From Glandiceps talaboti (lineage: Eukaryota; Hemichordata; Enteropneusta; Spengelidae), in assembly GCF_964340395.1 (NCBI RefSeq), contig NC_135569.1:1126501-1190500 (forward strand): a stretch of DNA of 64,000 nt, given 5' to 3'. Position numbers and translations under genes: made by a program. Numbering within the stretch: the first letter of the stretch is position 1; each line of letters begins with the position of its first letter. The notes below the pieces were generated by a model. The model had not been told where the DNA came from. It saw only the letters and a program-made list of their open reading frames with translations, and searched no databases. Below are positions 1-11,625 of the stretch, in pieces.

Positions 1-266
1 AAGAATTACAGTAATCAAGTTTAGTGGATATAACAGCATGAATTAAAGTACAGCAATCCGCACTTGAGATGTATTGACATATAGATCCAACGCGGTGGAG
101 ATGACAGTACATTGATTTACATGTATTCTTGATGTGCTGGTTATACACGTGGATATTGTCAAAGAGTACACCCAAATATTACGTTGGATCTACTCGAGGG
201 ATCTCAGGCCCTATATTATAGGACATCTTGCTTGCCAGGACGCAAAATTGCTATATTGTCACATAT

Positions 267-492
267 TAATGTATGAAGATAACGTAGTGTAAAATCGGAA
301 TACGGTTGTCAGGAACTAGACTAGTAATGTATGAAGATAACAGTGTAAAATTGGAACACTGTTGTCAGGAACTAAGCTAGTAATGTATGAAGATAACGTA
401 GTGTAAAATCGGAATACAGTTGTCAGGAACTAGACTAGTAATGTATGAAGATAACAGTGTAAAATTGGAACACGGTTGTCAGGAACTAGACT
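267..492. repeat. 58/55-bp minisatellite, four units in alternating forms
   Basis: Four units beginning TAATGTATGAAGATAAC and ending GTTGTCAGGAACTAGACTAG follow one another. Units 1 and 3 carry an extra GTAG-type insertion and are about 58 bp; units 2 and 4 are about 55 bp, so the true repeat is a dimer of about 113 bp duplicated once. The CAGGAACTAGACTAG end also occurs in the fold-back at 43,013-43,500. Confidence 0.9.
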
Positions 493-1102
493 GTGATTTC
501 CTGACCCGTCTTTGTAATTTAGAACTGTTCATTTCTGAAATCTAGCATCAAATTGGGGCATTTGTTCTATAAAAATGTATAAAGACTTTTAGCTTTTGTC
601 CATATTTGTCAACAATGTAAATGTCAATGGTACATAAAGGCTTACGGCGTATGTGTAGTGAGTATGCTTACAATGTGTATGCGACACATTACATCCTTGA
701 CAACCGTTGTTAGGCATATTTGCATATCTTGCGAGATCTGCTGCGAGACAGAAAATGGCTTATTTGGGGTTCTGTTATTACTCCATACATGTATGTTATT
801 CCAAAAAGCAAATATGAAAAAAATGTTCACATTTACTAGGGAGCTTTTGTCTCATACTTTCTGTGACTCATAAATTCCTGACTGAGTTGTGGGATTCTAG
901 TAGTCTAATACATGTAGTATACACAAACCAAGTTATTGCCTTTGAATAGAAAATATGGATTATATACCCTGGTCATTCTATGTCATAATGACCCCTGTCT
1001 GTATCACTGGTTCTGCGGTGCTCAAAATACGAGTCAAAACATTTCAAATTTAAATTATTTTCCTGATTTTTCATAAATTCTGCTTGAGGAGGTATGATGT
1101 TA

Positions 1103-1243
1103 TTCCCCAATATTTTTCTTCATTCATCCAGAAAATACTCGTAACCTATTAATTTGTCACTACTCATCTAGAGAGACTCATAGTGACAAGGCTCCTTAAG
1201 TCACTCATATTTCCCTTGGTTGAACAAAGAAAATATTGGGGAA
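1103..1243. mobile_element. 141-bp MITE-like element with TA target duplication
   Basis: The ends are inverted copies: TTCCCCAATATTTT at the left and its complement AAAATATTGGGGAA at the right. TA dinucleotides flank both sides (1101-1102 and 1244-1245). A TA duplication is typical of Tc1/mariner-type miniature elements; that assignment is inference. An internal stretch (TAGTGACAAG...CTTAAGTC.CTCATATTT) resembles sequence at about 25,515 and 29,470 in the GNAT duplication. Confidence 0.6.
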
Positions 1244-1362
1244 TAAAATCGAATTGCCAGGTGATAGCATTTAGTATATACTATCTTGACAAATAACCAA
1301 TCAGAATGATGATAAGTGATGCATAAACTGAATGTGGTTGTATTTTTCAATATTATTTTCAG

Positions 1363-4300
1363 TTCCACGCTGAGGTTGATGGTACAGCTCCTGATGTATC
1401 TTCACTAGATCCTGTGCATTATGATACCTTCCTCAAGTCAAGGCCGTGTTCTATGGAGAATGATGCCATCAAATTAGTGACTAAAGTGTGCTTGCAATAC
1501 AAGTGAGTGTCAAGGAGTTTTTTGTTGGAGTGCTTGTGTTGTCTTGGAAGTGTTGAGCAGTGCAGTACAGTACAGTTCATTTCAGAACGGCGCAGTACAG
1601 TACAGTACAGTACATTACAGTACAGTATAGTACAGTACAGTACAGTACAGTACAGTACAGTACAGTACAGTTCAGTGCAGTGCAGTTCAGAACAGTACAG
1701 TACAGTACAGTACAGTACAGTTCAGTTCAGTTCAGGACGGCACAGTACAGTACAGTACAGTACAGTTCAGTGCAGTTCAGTTTAGAATGGCACAGTACAG
1801 TTCAGTACAGTACAGTACTTTATAGTTCAGTTCAGAATGGGCACAGTACAATTGATAGTAGTGTAATATAGTACATTTTTTGTACAGCACAGCACGTTAC
1901 TTTATAGTACAAAACAGCACAGCTTACAGTACATCACAGTACATTGTATTATTGTACTGTACTGTACTGTACAGTACTGTACCGGACAGTACTGTACCAT
2001 ACTGTACCTTACCGTACCATACCGTACTGTACCATGCAGTACCATACCGGACAGTACTGTACCATACTGTACCATACTGTACCATACCGTACTGTACCGT
2101 CCCATACTGTTCTACACTATACTGTACCACCTACATGAAATTACCTTTTTGTTACTCCATAACACGTATGTTATCTGTCACACTGTCTAAGTTTGTATCT
2201 TTTGTCACCTGTGTTACAGAGTACCATGTCACATTGTACACCTGTCGTCTGCAGAAGCTCTACCAATCATACAAGAAGCCAGGGCACAGGGAGCTCCTCT
2301 GACAGTGGAAACATGCCATCATTACCTGTCATTGGCTGCTGAGAACATACCAGGTGGTGCTACTCAGTATAAATGTTGTCCTCCAATCAGAGAACAAAGC
2401 AACCAGGTGAGAAAAGAACATAATCTGATATGAATCCGTTGATGATGTAGAGAGTGTTAGAAATTATCAACCTCCATCAGGCATTATAAGCCCATGAGGG
2501 GTTGATAGGAATGACTTCTGTAAGATCATTCTGTAGTAGTGATAGTCCTTCAAGTCTACAGGTAGACTATAGTTAGGATAGTGGAATAGTGTAGTAGACT
2601 AGTGAGTCCTTCTAGTCTACAGGTAGGTTACAGTTAGGATAGCAGAATAGTGTAGTAGTAATAGTCCTTCAAGTCTACAGGTAGACTACAGTTAGGATAG
2701 TGAAATAGTGTAGTAGTAATAGTCCTTCAAGTCTACAGGTAGACTACAGTTAGGATAGCGGAATAGTGTAGTAGACTAGTGAGTCCTTCTAGTCTACAGG
2801 TAGACTACAGTTAGGATAGTGAAATAGTGTAGTAGTGATAGTCCTTCAAGTCTACAGGTAGACTATAGTTAGGATAGTGGAATAGTGTAGTAGTGTTAGT
2901 CCTTCAAGTCTACAGGTAGACTACAGTTAGGATAGTGGAATAGTGTAGTAGTGATAGTCCTTCAAGTCTACAGGTAGACTACAGTTAGGATAGTGGAATA
3001 GTGTAGTAGTTATAGTCCTTCAAGTCTACAGGTAGACTACAGTTAGGATAGTGGAATAGTGTAGTAGTGATAGTCCTTCAAGTCTACAGGTAGACTACAG
3101 TTAGGATAGTGGAATAGTGTAGTAGACTAGTGAGTCCTTCTAGTCTACAGGTAGGTTACAGTTAGGATAGCAGAATAGTGTAGTAGTGATAGTCCTTCAA
3201 GTCTACAGGTAGACTACAGTTAGGATAGTGGAATAGTGTAGTAGTAATAGTCCTTCAAGTCTACAGGTAGACTACAGTTAGGATAGCAGAATAGTGTAGT
3301 AGTAATAGTCCTTCAAGTCTACAGGTAGACTACAGTTAGGATAGTGGAATAGTGTAGTAGTGATAGTCCTTCAAGTCTACAGGTAGGCTACAGTTAGGAT
3401 AGCGGAATAGTGTAGTAGTGATAGTCCTTCAAGTCTACAGGTAGACTACAGTTAGGATAGCGGAATAGTGTAGTAGTGATAGTCCTTCAAGTCTACAGGT
3501 AGGCTACAGTTAGGATAGTGGAATAGTGTAGTAGTAATAGTCCTTCAAGTCTACAGGTAAACTACAGTTAGGATAGTGGAATAGTGTAGTAGTAATAGTC
3601 CTTCAAGTCTACAGGTAGGCTACAGTTAGGATAGTGGAATAGTGTAGTAGTGATAGTCCTTCAAGTCTACAGGTAGACTACAGTTAGGATAGTGGAATAG
3701 TGTAGTAGTGATAGTCCTTCAAGTCTACAGGTAGGCTACAGTTAGGATAGTGGAATAGTATAGTAGTGATAGTCCTTCAAGTCTACAGGTAGACTACAGT
3801 TAGGATAGTGGAATAGTGTAGTAGTAATAGTCCTTCAAGTCTACAGGTAGGCTACAGTTAGGATAGTGGAATAGTGTAGTAGTGATAGTCCTTCAAGTCT
3901 ACAGGTAGACTACAGTTAGGATAGTGGAATAGTGTAGTAGTGATAGTCCTTCAAGTCTACAGGTAGACTACAGTTAGGATAGTGGAATAGTGTAGTAGTG
4001 ATAGTCCTTCAAGACTACAGGTAGACTACAGTTAGGATAGTGGAATAGTGTAGTAGTGATAGTCCTTCAAGTCTACAGGTAGGCTACAGTTAGGATAGTG
4101 GAATAGTGTAGTAGTGATAGTCCTTCAAGACTACAGGTAGGCTACAGTTAGGATAGTGGAATAGTGTAGTAGTGATAGTCCTTCAAGTCTACAGGTAGAC
4201 TACAGTTAGGATAGCGGAATAGTGTAGTAGTGATAGTCCTTCAAGTCTACAGGTAGACTACAGTTAGGATAGTGGAATAGTGTAGTAGTGTTAGTTCTTC

Positions 4301-7078
4301 AAGTCTACAGGTAGATTACAGTTAGGATAGTGGAATAGTGTAGTAGTAATAGTCCTTCAAGTCTACAGGTAGACTATAGTTAGGATAGTGGAATAGTGTA
4401 GTAGTGATAGTCCTTGAAGTCTACAGGTAGACTATAGTTAGGAAAGTGGAATAGTGTAGTAGTAATAGTCCTTCAAGTCTACAGGTAGACTACAGTTAGG
4501 ATAGCAGAATAGTGTAGTAGTAATAGTCCTTCAAGTCTACAGGTAGACTACAGTTAGGATAGTGGAATAGTGTAGTAGTGATAGTCCTTCAAGTCTACAG
4601 GTAGACTATAGTTAGGATAGCGGAATAGTGTAGTAGTAATAGTCCTTCAAGTCTACAGGTAGACTACAGTTAGGATAGCGGAATAGTGTAGTAGTGATAG
4701 TCCTTCAAGTCTACAGGTAGACTATAGTTAGGATAGTGGAATAGTGTAGTAGTGTTAGTCCTTCAAGTCTACAGGTAGATTACAGTTAGGATAGTGGAAT
4801 AGTGTAGTAGTGATAGTCCTTCAAGTCTACAGGTAGGCTACAGTTAGGATAGTGGAATAGTGTAGTAGTAATAGTCCTTCAAGTCTACAGGTAAACTACA
4901 GTTAGGATAGTGGAATAGTGTAGTAGTAATAGTCCTTCAAGTCTACAGGTAGGCTACAGTTAGGATAGTGGAATAGTGTAGTAGTGATAGTCCTTCAAGT
5001 CTACAGGTAGACTACAGTTAGGATAGTGGAATAGTGTAGTAGTGATAGTCCTTCAAGTCTACAGGTAGGCTACAGTTAGGATAGTGGAATAGTATAGTAG
5101 TGATAGTCCTTCAAGTCTACAGGTAGACTACAGTTAGGATAGTGGAATAGTGTAGTAGTAATAGTCCTTCAAGTCTACAGGTAGGCTACAGTTAGGATAG
5201 TGGAATAGTGTAGTAGTGATAGTCCTTCAAGTCTACAGGTAGACTACAGTTAGGATAGTGGAATAGTGTAGTAGTGATAGTCCTTCAAGTCTACAGGTAG
5301 ACTACAGTTAGGATAGTGGAATAGTGTAGTAGTGATAGTCCTTCAAGACTACAGGTAGACTACAGTTAGGATAGTGGAATAGTGTAGTAGTGATAGTCCT
5401 TCAAGTCTACAGGTAGGCTACAGTTAGGATAGTGGAATAGTGTAGTAGTGATAGTCCTTCAAGACTACAGGTAGGCTACAGTTAGGATAGTGGAATAGTG
5501 TAGTAGTGATAGTCCTTCAAGTCTACAGGTAGACTACAGTTAGGATAGCGGAATAGTGTAGTAGTGATAGTCCTTCAAGTCTACAGGTAGACTACAGTTA
5601 GGATAGTGGAATAGTGTAGTAGTGTTAGTTCTTCAAGTCTACAGGTAGATTACAGTTAGGATAGTGGAATAGTGTAGTAGTAATAGTCCTTCAAGTCTAC
5701 AGGTAGACTATAGTTAGGATAGTGGAATAGTGTAGTAGTGATAGTCCTTGAAGTCTACAGGTAGACTATAGTTAGGAAAGTGGAATAGTGTAGTAGTAAT
5801 AGTCCTTCAAGTCTACAGGTAGACTATAGTTAGGATAGTGGAATAGTGTAGTAGTAATAGTCCTTCAAGTCTACAGGTAGACTATAGTTAGGAAAGTGGA
5901 ATAGTGTAGTAGTAATAGTCCTTCAAGTCTACAGGTAGACTATAGTTAGGATAGTGGAATAGTGTAGTAGTAATAGTCCTTCAAGTCTACAGGTAGACTA
6001 CAGTTAGGAAAGTGGAATAGTGTAGTAGTGATAGTCCTTGAAGTCTACAGGTAGACTATAGTTAGGATAGTGGAATAGTGTAGTAGTGTTAGTCCTTCAA
6101 GTCTACAGGTAGATTACAGTTAGGATAGTGGAATAGTGTAGTAGTAATAGTCCTTCAAGTCTACAGGTAGATTACAGTTAGGATAGTGGAATAGTGTAGT
6201 AGTAATAGTCCTTCAAGTCTACAGGTAGATTACAGTTAGGATAGTGGAATAGTGTAGTAGTAATAGTCCTTCAAGTCTACAGGTAGATTACAGTTAGGAT
6301 AGTGGAATAGTGTAGTAGTAATAGTCCTTCAAGTCTACAGGTAGACTACAGTTAGGATAGTGGAATAGTGTAGTAGTGATAGTCCTTGAAGTCTACAAGG
6401 AGACTAGCATTTTGGGCAACTAGAATATAGCTTTGTATTGTAATATATTGCACCACATTGTCATCACAATATGTCACCGCAAGGTCACTGCAATGTCACC
6501 ATACTTCGTGTCCCATAATATTAACCATGTCCATCATGATATTACATTATGTTCTGAGACGTTCATTTATAATAAAAATTATTGTTTTTTTAGGATAAAC
6601 TTTGGCAAGCTATCAAGACAGGTGATATTGATATGGTTGTATCTGATCACTCACCGTGTACTGCTAATTTAAAGTTATTGGAGCAGGGAGATTTTATGGC
6701 AGCATGGGGTGGAATATCGTCATTACAGTTTGGTAAGTTTATGTTAAAACTACTGACTACCAATAAAAAGACTGTCACTGTTCCAATCACCACCACTCTC
6801 ACCACCACAACCACCACCACTCTCACCACCACCACCACCACCACCACCACTCTCACCACCACCACCACCACCACCACCACCACCACCACCACCACTCTCA
6901 CCACCACAGCCACCACCACTCTCACCACCACCACCACCACCACCACCACCACTCTCACCACCACCACCACCACCACCACCACCACAACCACCATCATCAT
7001 TACTACTACTATTACCACCACTACTACCACCACCACCATCACCATTATCATTAGCACCACCACCTCCCTCTCGATCAG

Positions 7079-7149
<71 letters not shown>

Positions 7150-8653
7150 ACACCATTTCTACCACCATCACCTTGACCAGTCTTCCACCCTTTCACACAT
7201 CAACCACCACCTACTGCAACCACCACCTACTGCAACCACCAGCACCCACCATTACAACCACCACAATTAATCCCATTTCAAATACTCCTGACCAGATTTC
7301 AGCCAACAACACCTTGACCAACACCACTTTTACAAGTAAAACAGCCATGTCAATCATTATTACAACCATCATTACTGCAGCCACCACTACCTCGACTACC
7401 ATCATCTTCACTATCACCACCACCACCACCACCAACATCACCAGCTCAATGACTATGATGACTACCACCATCACTACCACTACCACCACTGCACAACATA
7501 GCACCACTATTGATTTCTCTGTTTCCTTTCTAGGACTATCTCTGTTCTGGACTAATGCCCAGAAACATGGTTTCACATTCCAAGACTTGCACAGACTGAT
7601 GTGTCAACAAACTGCTAAACTGTCTGGTCTAGCCAATAGAAAAGGCTGTATCAAAGAAGGAATGGATGCTGATTTTGTAATATGGGATCCTACTGGACAC
7701 TTCAAGGTAACTTATTCGTAATTTAGCACCTATAGATTTCCACATGTGGATGAAATTTGATAGTTTGTTATATCATCATTTTGTTCTCTGTTGAAATGGC
7801 TGTAGTCTCTGATAGAACATTAGAGTAGTTGGAGTGCAAGGTATCAATGTCAGTTTGAAACTGTCATGGGTTGTAGATCTTTTAAATATTGTACTGACAA
7901 GATGTGTACTTTGTGTGATTTGTAGATGTTTTCACGTGATAGTTGAAACACATGAAAGCCACCATCAACATGTTCATCACTGTCATAGTGCGGCCGTCAA
8001 AATCAACGTGTATAAATTACAGAAAGGTGTAAATAAAAACGACTCGGCAGAAACAAGCATGAAGCTTGAGAACTGAATCCTAAAGACAATGTCCAGTTAA
8101 AACTATGTTTTGCAGAGACAGTAAAATGTTTTTGAATTGCAGTATATGTTTATCGATGTCATGGTACATGAAGTAAACATATATGTACGTAGGACAGGTT
8201 CATTTTCCCATTTCGCATTAAGAAATTTCTTTTTGAGGGGGAGGGGTTAAAACTAAAAGGAAGAAATTACATTTCTTGTGTCAGTTTTAAAATGACATGG
8301 CCCCTTACCAGATGGGTATATTGTGTACAAAAAGGCATGTAAGTTATGGTTTATTTTGTGATTTTGTTTTCCAGCAAAACAAGAGAAAAGAAGTCTAGCA
8401 AACATTTCCTGTTTTACAGAATAAATTTGTATCTTCTAACATTTCTATAATTCTTTTTTTTTCATCATGAATTTTTCAGGTTGAGAAAAGTGTGATTGAG
8501 CACAAGAATAAAGTGACTCCATATGAAGGCCAGACACTACAAGGAGTTGTACACAAAACCATTGTCAGAGGACAAGTTGTGTACGATAAAGGTGTCCATA
8601 GTGAAACACCACTTGGAAAGTTCATGTTTCGACATAATGCCCAGAACAAGTAA
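1363..8653 (+). CDS. ALN: Allantoinase, 3' five exons (5' part outside the window)
   Basis: Allantoinase opens the hydantoin ring of allantoin to give allantoate in purine breakdown; it is a binuclear-metal cyclic amidohydrolase. Exons seen here are 1363-1502, 2220-2406, 6594-6732, 7534-7706 and 8480-8653 (TAA stop at 8651). All introns are GT-AG with matching phases 2, 0, 1 and 0. About 270 residues result, against roughly 450-480 for the family, so the N-terminal third or more, with the first metal ligands, is missing to the left. Family landmarks are the FHAE segment, [37 protein letters not shown], the metal/catalytic Asp in VVSDHSPC, and the C-terminal [11 protein letters not shown] sheet segment. 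An ATTAAA at 8685-8690 may be the poly(A) signal. No frameshift or stop is seen in any exon. Exons fill only a small part of 7.3 kb because the introns are swollen by tandem repeats. Confidence 0.95.
1562..2130. repeat. (CAGTA)n then (TACTG)n pentamer arrays in allantoinase intron 1
   Basis: From 1562 to about 1860 the strand is built of CAGTA pentamers with CAGTT, CAGTG and ACGGC variants. From about 1940 to 2130 it is built of TACTG/TACCG pentamers, the reverse complement. The two blocks can therefore pair as one long imperfect hairpin. The long tyrosine/valine/serine-rich ORFs over this stretch are repeat artefacts. Confidence 0.9.
2531..6408. repeat. 58-bp minisatellite, about 65 copies, in allantoinase intron 2
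   Basis: The unit reads approximately AGTCCTTCAAGTCTACAGG then TAGACTACAGTTAGGATAG and TGGAATAGTGTAGTAGTGAT. It fills nearly all of the 4,187-bp intron. Early units contain a longer variant with TAGACTAGTGAG. Each unit has a perfect 6-bp inverted pair, GTCTAC AG GTAGAC. Rare variants recur at a fixed 1,334-bp offset, showing internal duplication of a 23-unit block. Confidence 0.95.
6785..7150. repeat. (ACC)n and (ATC)n microsatellites in allantoinase intron 3
   Basis: ACC triplets broken by CTC run from 6785 to about 7000. A nearly pure ATC tract follows at about 7078-7149. The 801-bp intron (6733-7533) has no stop in the allantoinase reading frame. Confidence 0.95.
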
Positions 8654-8684
8654 GGGAGTTGTAAGTCATATCATATAACACTAA

Positions 8685-8690
8685 ATTAAA
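8685..8690 (+). terminator. Possible poly(A) signal ATTAAA of allantoinase
   Basis: ATTAAA lies 32 bp after the stop codon. It is the only near-canonical hexamer seen close to the stop. This is weak evidence without transcript data. Confidence 0.35.
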
Positions 8691-8814
8691 ACTACATGTA
8701 AATTAACACTGAAGGGGGACATTGAAACAAGAAAATTTAGTTACACAGGTTATAACGCACAAGCAGTTCACAGTTTGTTAGCGTTTATCTTTCAGTCTGT
8801 CTTAATTGACGTCT

Positions 8815-10122
8815 CTCATCAAAATGACAAAGTCCCTAGTTACAGCTGACCACTAGGTGGCAGTATTCTCATCAAAATGACAAATTCCCTAGTTACAGCT
8901 GACCACTAGGTGGCAGTATTCTCATCAGAATGACAAATTTCATAGTCAGCTGACCACTAGGTGGCAGTATTCTCATCAAAATGACAAAGTCCCTAGTTAC
9001 AGCTGACCACTAGGTGGCAGTATTCTCATCAAAATGACAAATTCCCTAGTTACAGCTGACCACTAGGTGGCAGTATTCTCATCAGAATGACAAATTTCAT
9101 AGTCAGCTGACCACTAGGTGGCAGTATTCTCATCAAAATGACAAAGTCCCTAGTTACAGCTGACCACTAGATGGCAGTATTCTCATCAAAATGACAAAGT
9201 CCCTAGTTACAGCTGACCACTAGGTGGCAGTATTCTCATCAAAATGACAAAGTCCCTAGTTACAGCTGACCACTAGGTGGCAGTATTCTCATCAAAATGA
9301 CAAATTCCCTAGTTACAGCTGACCACTAGGTGGCAGTATTCTCATCAGAATGACAAATTTCATAGTCAGCTGACCACTAGGTGGCAGTATTCTCATCAAA
9401 ATGACAAAGTCCCTAGTTACAGCTGACCACTAGGTGGCAGTATTCTCATCAGAATGACAAATTTCATAGTCAGCTGACCACTAGGTGGCAGTATTCTCAT
9501 CAAAATGACAAAGTCCCTAGTTACAGCTGACCACTAGGTGGCAGTATTCTCATCAGAATGACAAATTTCATAGTCAGCTGACCACTAGGTGGCAGTATTC
9601 TCATCAAAATGACAAAGTCCCTAGTTACAGCTGACCACTAGGTGGCAGTATTCTCATCAGAATGACAAATTTCATAGTCAGTTGACCACTAGGTGGCAAG
9701 TATTCTCATGAAAATGACAAATTTCATAGTTACAGCTGACCACTAGGTGGCAGTATACTCATCAAAATGACAAATTCCATAGATACAGCTGACCACTAGG
9801 TGGCAGTATTCTCATCAAAATGACAAATTTCATAGTTACAGCTGACCACTAGGTGGCAGTATTCTCATCAAAATGACAAATTTCATAGTTACAGCTGACC
9901 ACTAGGTGGCAGTATTCTTATCAAAATGACAAATTTCATAGTTACAGCTGACCACTAGGTGGCAAGTGTTCTCATGAAAAATGACAAATTTCATAGTTAC
10001 AGCTGACCACTAGGTGGCAGTATACTCATCAAAATGACAAATTCCATAGATACAGCTGACCACTAGGTGGCAGTATTCTCATGAAAATGACAAAGTCCCT
10101 AGTTAAAGCTGACCACTAGGTG
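8815..10122 (+). repeat. Minisatellite of about 25 units, each with a 19-bp CTCF-type motif
   Basis: Units of 47-54 bp each carry TGACCACTAGGTGGCAGTA or a near copy (first at 8847-8865). Between motifs lies TTCTCATCAAAATGACAAA followed by one of three linkers (GTCCCTAGTTACAGC, TTCCCTAGTTACAGC, TTTCATAGTCAGC). About 24 motifs are intact, one has ATGG instead of GTGG (about 9170), and the last (about 10,115) is cut off after CCACTAGGTG. All point the same way. Aligned to the known vertebrate CTCF consensus CCASYAGRKGGCRS, every core base falls in an allowed class. Binding in this species is inference. Confidence 0.9.
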
Positions 10123-10310
10123 TTTGTGTGTCATAACCTGTGTATGTTATTTGATCCACCAAGCTGATGAACATTTTCGGTCGTGAGAAAATTTACATTG
10201 TTAGATATTGGTGTGTGAGTTTATTGTTTAAAACATAGTAGTTCAATATTTTAGCTTCCTATTACCCACACTGCAGTCATTTTTTTTCAAAAGAAGTAAG
10301 ATTAGGAAAA

Positions 10311-11140
10311 ATATGGGGTAAATCACATTGCAGTACATGGGGCAGATATAGGCTAAATCACATTGCAGTTCATGGGACAGATACGGGCTAAATCACATTG
10401 CAGTACATGGGGCAGATATAGGCTAAATCACATTGCAGTACATGGGGCAGATATGGGCTAAATCACATTTCAGTACATGGGACAGATATGGGCTAAATCA
10501 CATTGCAGTACATGGGACAGATATGGGCTAAATCACATTGCAGTACATGGGACAGATATGGGCTGAATCACATTGCAGTACATGGGGCAGATATAGGCTA
10601 AATCACATTGCAGTACATGGGGCAGATATGGGCTAAATCACATCACAGTTCATGGGACAGATACGGGCTAAATCACATTGCAGTACATGGGACAGATATG
10701 GGCTAAATCACATTGCAGTACATGGGACAGATATGGGCTATATCACATTGCAGTACATGGGACAGATATGGGCTAAATCACATTGCAGTACATGGGACAG
10801 ATATGGGCTAAATCACATTGCAGTACATGGGACAGATATGGGCTAAATCACATTGCATTACATGGGGTAGATATAGGCTAAATCACATTGCATTACATGG
10901 GACAGATATGGGCTAAATCACATTGCAATGCATGGGACAGATATGGGCTAAATCACATTGCAGTACATGGGACAGATATGGGCTAAATCACATTGCATTA
11001 CATGGGACAGATATGGGCTAAATCACATTGCAGTACATGGGACAGATATGGGCTAAATCACATTGCAGTACATGGGACAGATATGGGCTAAATCACATTG
11101 CAGTACATGGGACAGATATGGGCTAAATCACATTGCAGTA
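10311..11140. repeat. 35-bp minisatellite, about 24 units
   Basis: The unit is CTAAATCACATTGCAGTACATGGGACAGATATGGG with few substitutions (GGGGCAG, ATAGG, CATTACATG variants). The period is not divisible by three, so the ORF at 10,652-10,846 is an artefact of the repeat. Confidence 0.95.
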
Positions 11141-11465
11141 CGAGACAGTCATCGAAATATGGCTATAACAAATAGACTTCCTGAAAATTAATTACTTGAT
11201 TTGAAGCAGAGATAGCAGAATTTTTTAACTCCTTGAAAATGCCACAAACTTTTGTCGTTAGTCACTTTTGAGATGGTACTTTCAAATAAGATTATCATAC
11301 TCAACCATAAATACCCTCTCTTCTTGGCCAAAGGCTAATTCTGTAGAGCACTCCTAGTGGCTAAACTATGGGACTATGGCATATATGACAAGGTGTACAC
11401 ACACTCTTTGGTTTCATTATTTTCCTAAATGCACAGAATTTTCCAAGAATATGTGATTATGCTTT

Positions 11466-11625
11466 CAGTTCAGGAGCATAGTATGCCAGGTAGCTGACCA
11501 CTAGGGGGCAGTATTCTCATTGTGCCTTCGATTGAGAGCATAGTATGCCAGGTAGCTGACCACTAGGGGGCAGTATTCTCATCATGCCTTCAATATTGAG
11601 CAGCATAGTATGCCAGGTAGTTTAT
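11466..11625 (+). repeat. 62-bp repeat, 2.5 units, two with a consensus CTCF-type motif
   Basis: Two units contain TGACCACTAGGGGGCAGTA at 11,495-11,513 and 11,557-11,575, preceded by CATAGTATGCCAGGTAGC. A third, partial unit ends at CAGGTAG without the motif. The motif matches the CTCF consensus even better than the large array upstream, having GGGGG where that has GGTGG. Confidence 0.85.

Larger units (their letters stand above)
1..1362. other. Non-coding 5' flank/intron upstream of the first visible allantoinase exon
   Basis: No convincing exon was found here; the short ORFs are unstructured. It contains a four-unit tandem repeat (267-492) and a small TIR element (1103-1243), listed separately. 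The stretch is probably intron of the allantoinase gene, because the exon at 1363 begins in mid-protein directly after a good acceptor. Confidence 0.6.

Noticed and set aside
1507-2302. Several ORFs of 60-140 codons rich in Tyr, Ser, Val and Thr
   Set aside because: They are translations of CAGTA/TACTG pentamers in an intron; all frames are open because the repeat lacks stops.
2531-6408. CRISPR-like regular repeat
   Set aside because: The whole 58-bp unit is conserved with no unique spacers, and it lies in an intron.
6633-7721. A 362-codon poly-Thr/poly-Ile ORF as a separate gene
   Set aside because: Its ends are allantoinase exons 3 and 4; the middle is intron with clear GTAAGT and TTTCTAG splice sites. 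Kept only as a finding on possible retention.
8815-10122. CRISPR array, because of regularly spaced identical blocks
   Set aside because: The spacers are themselves repeated (three linker types), no cas genes are present and the genome is eukaryotic; it is a minisatellite.
10652-10846. 64-codon ORF with repeated HIAVHGTDMG
   Set aside because: It is a read-through of the 35-bp minisatellite, whose period is not a multiple of three.
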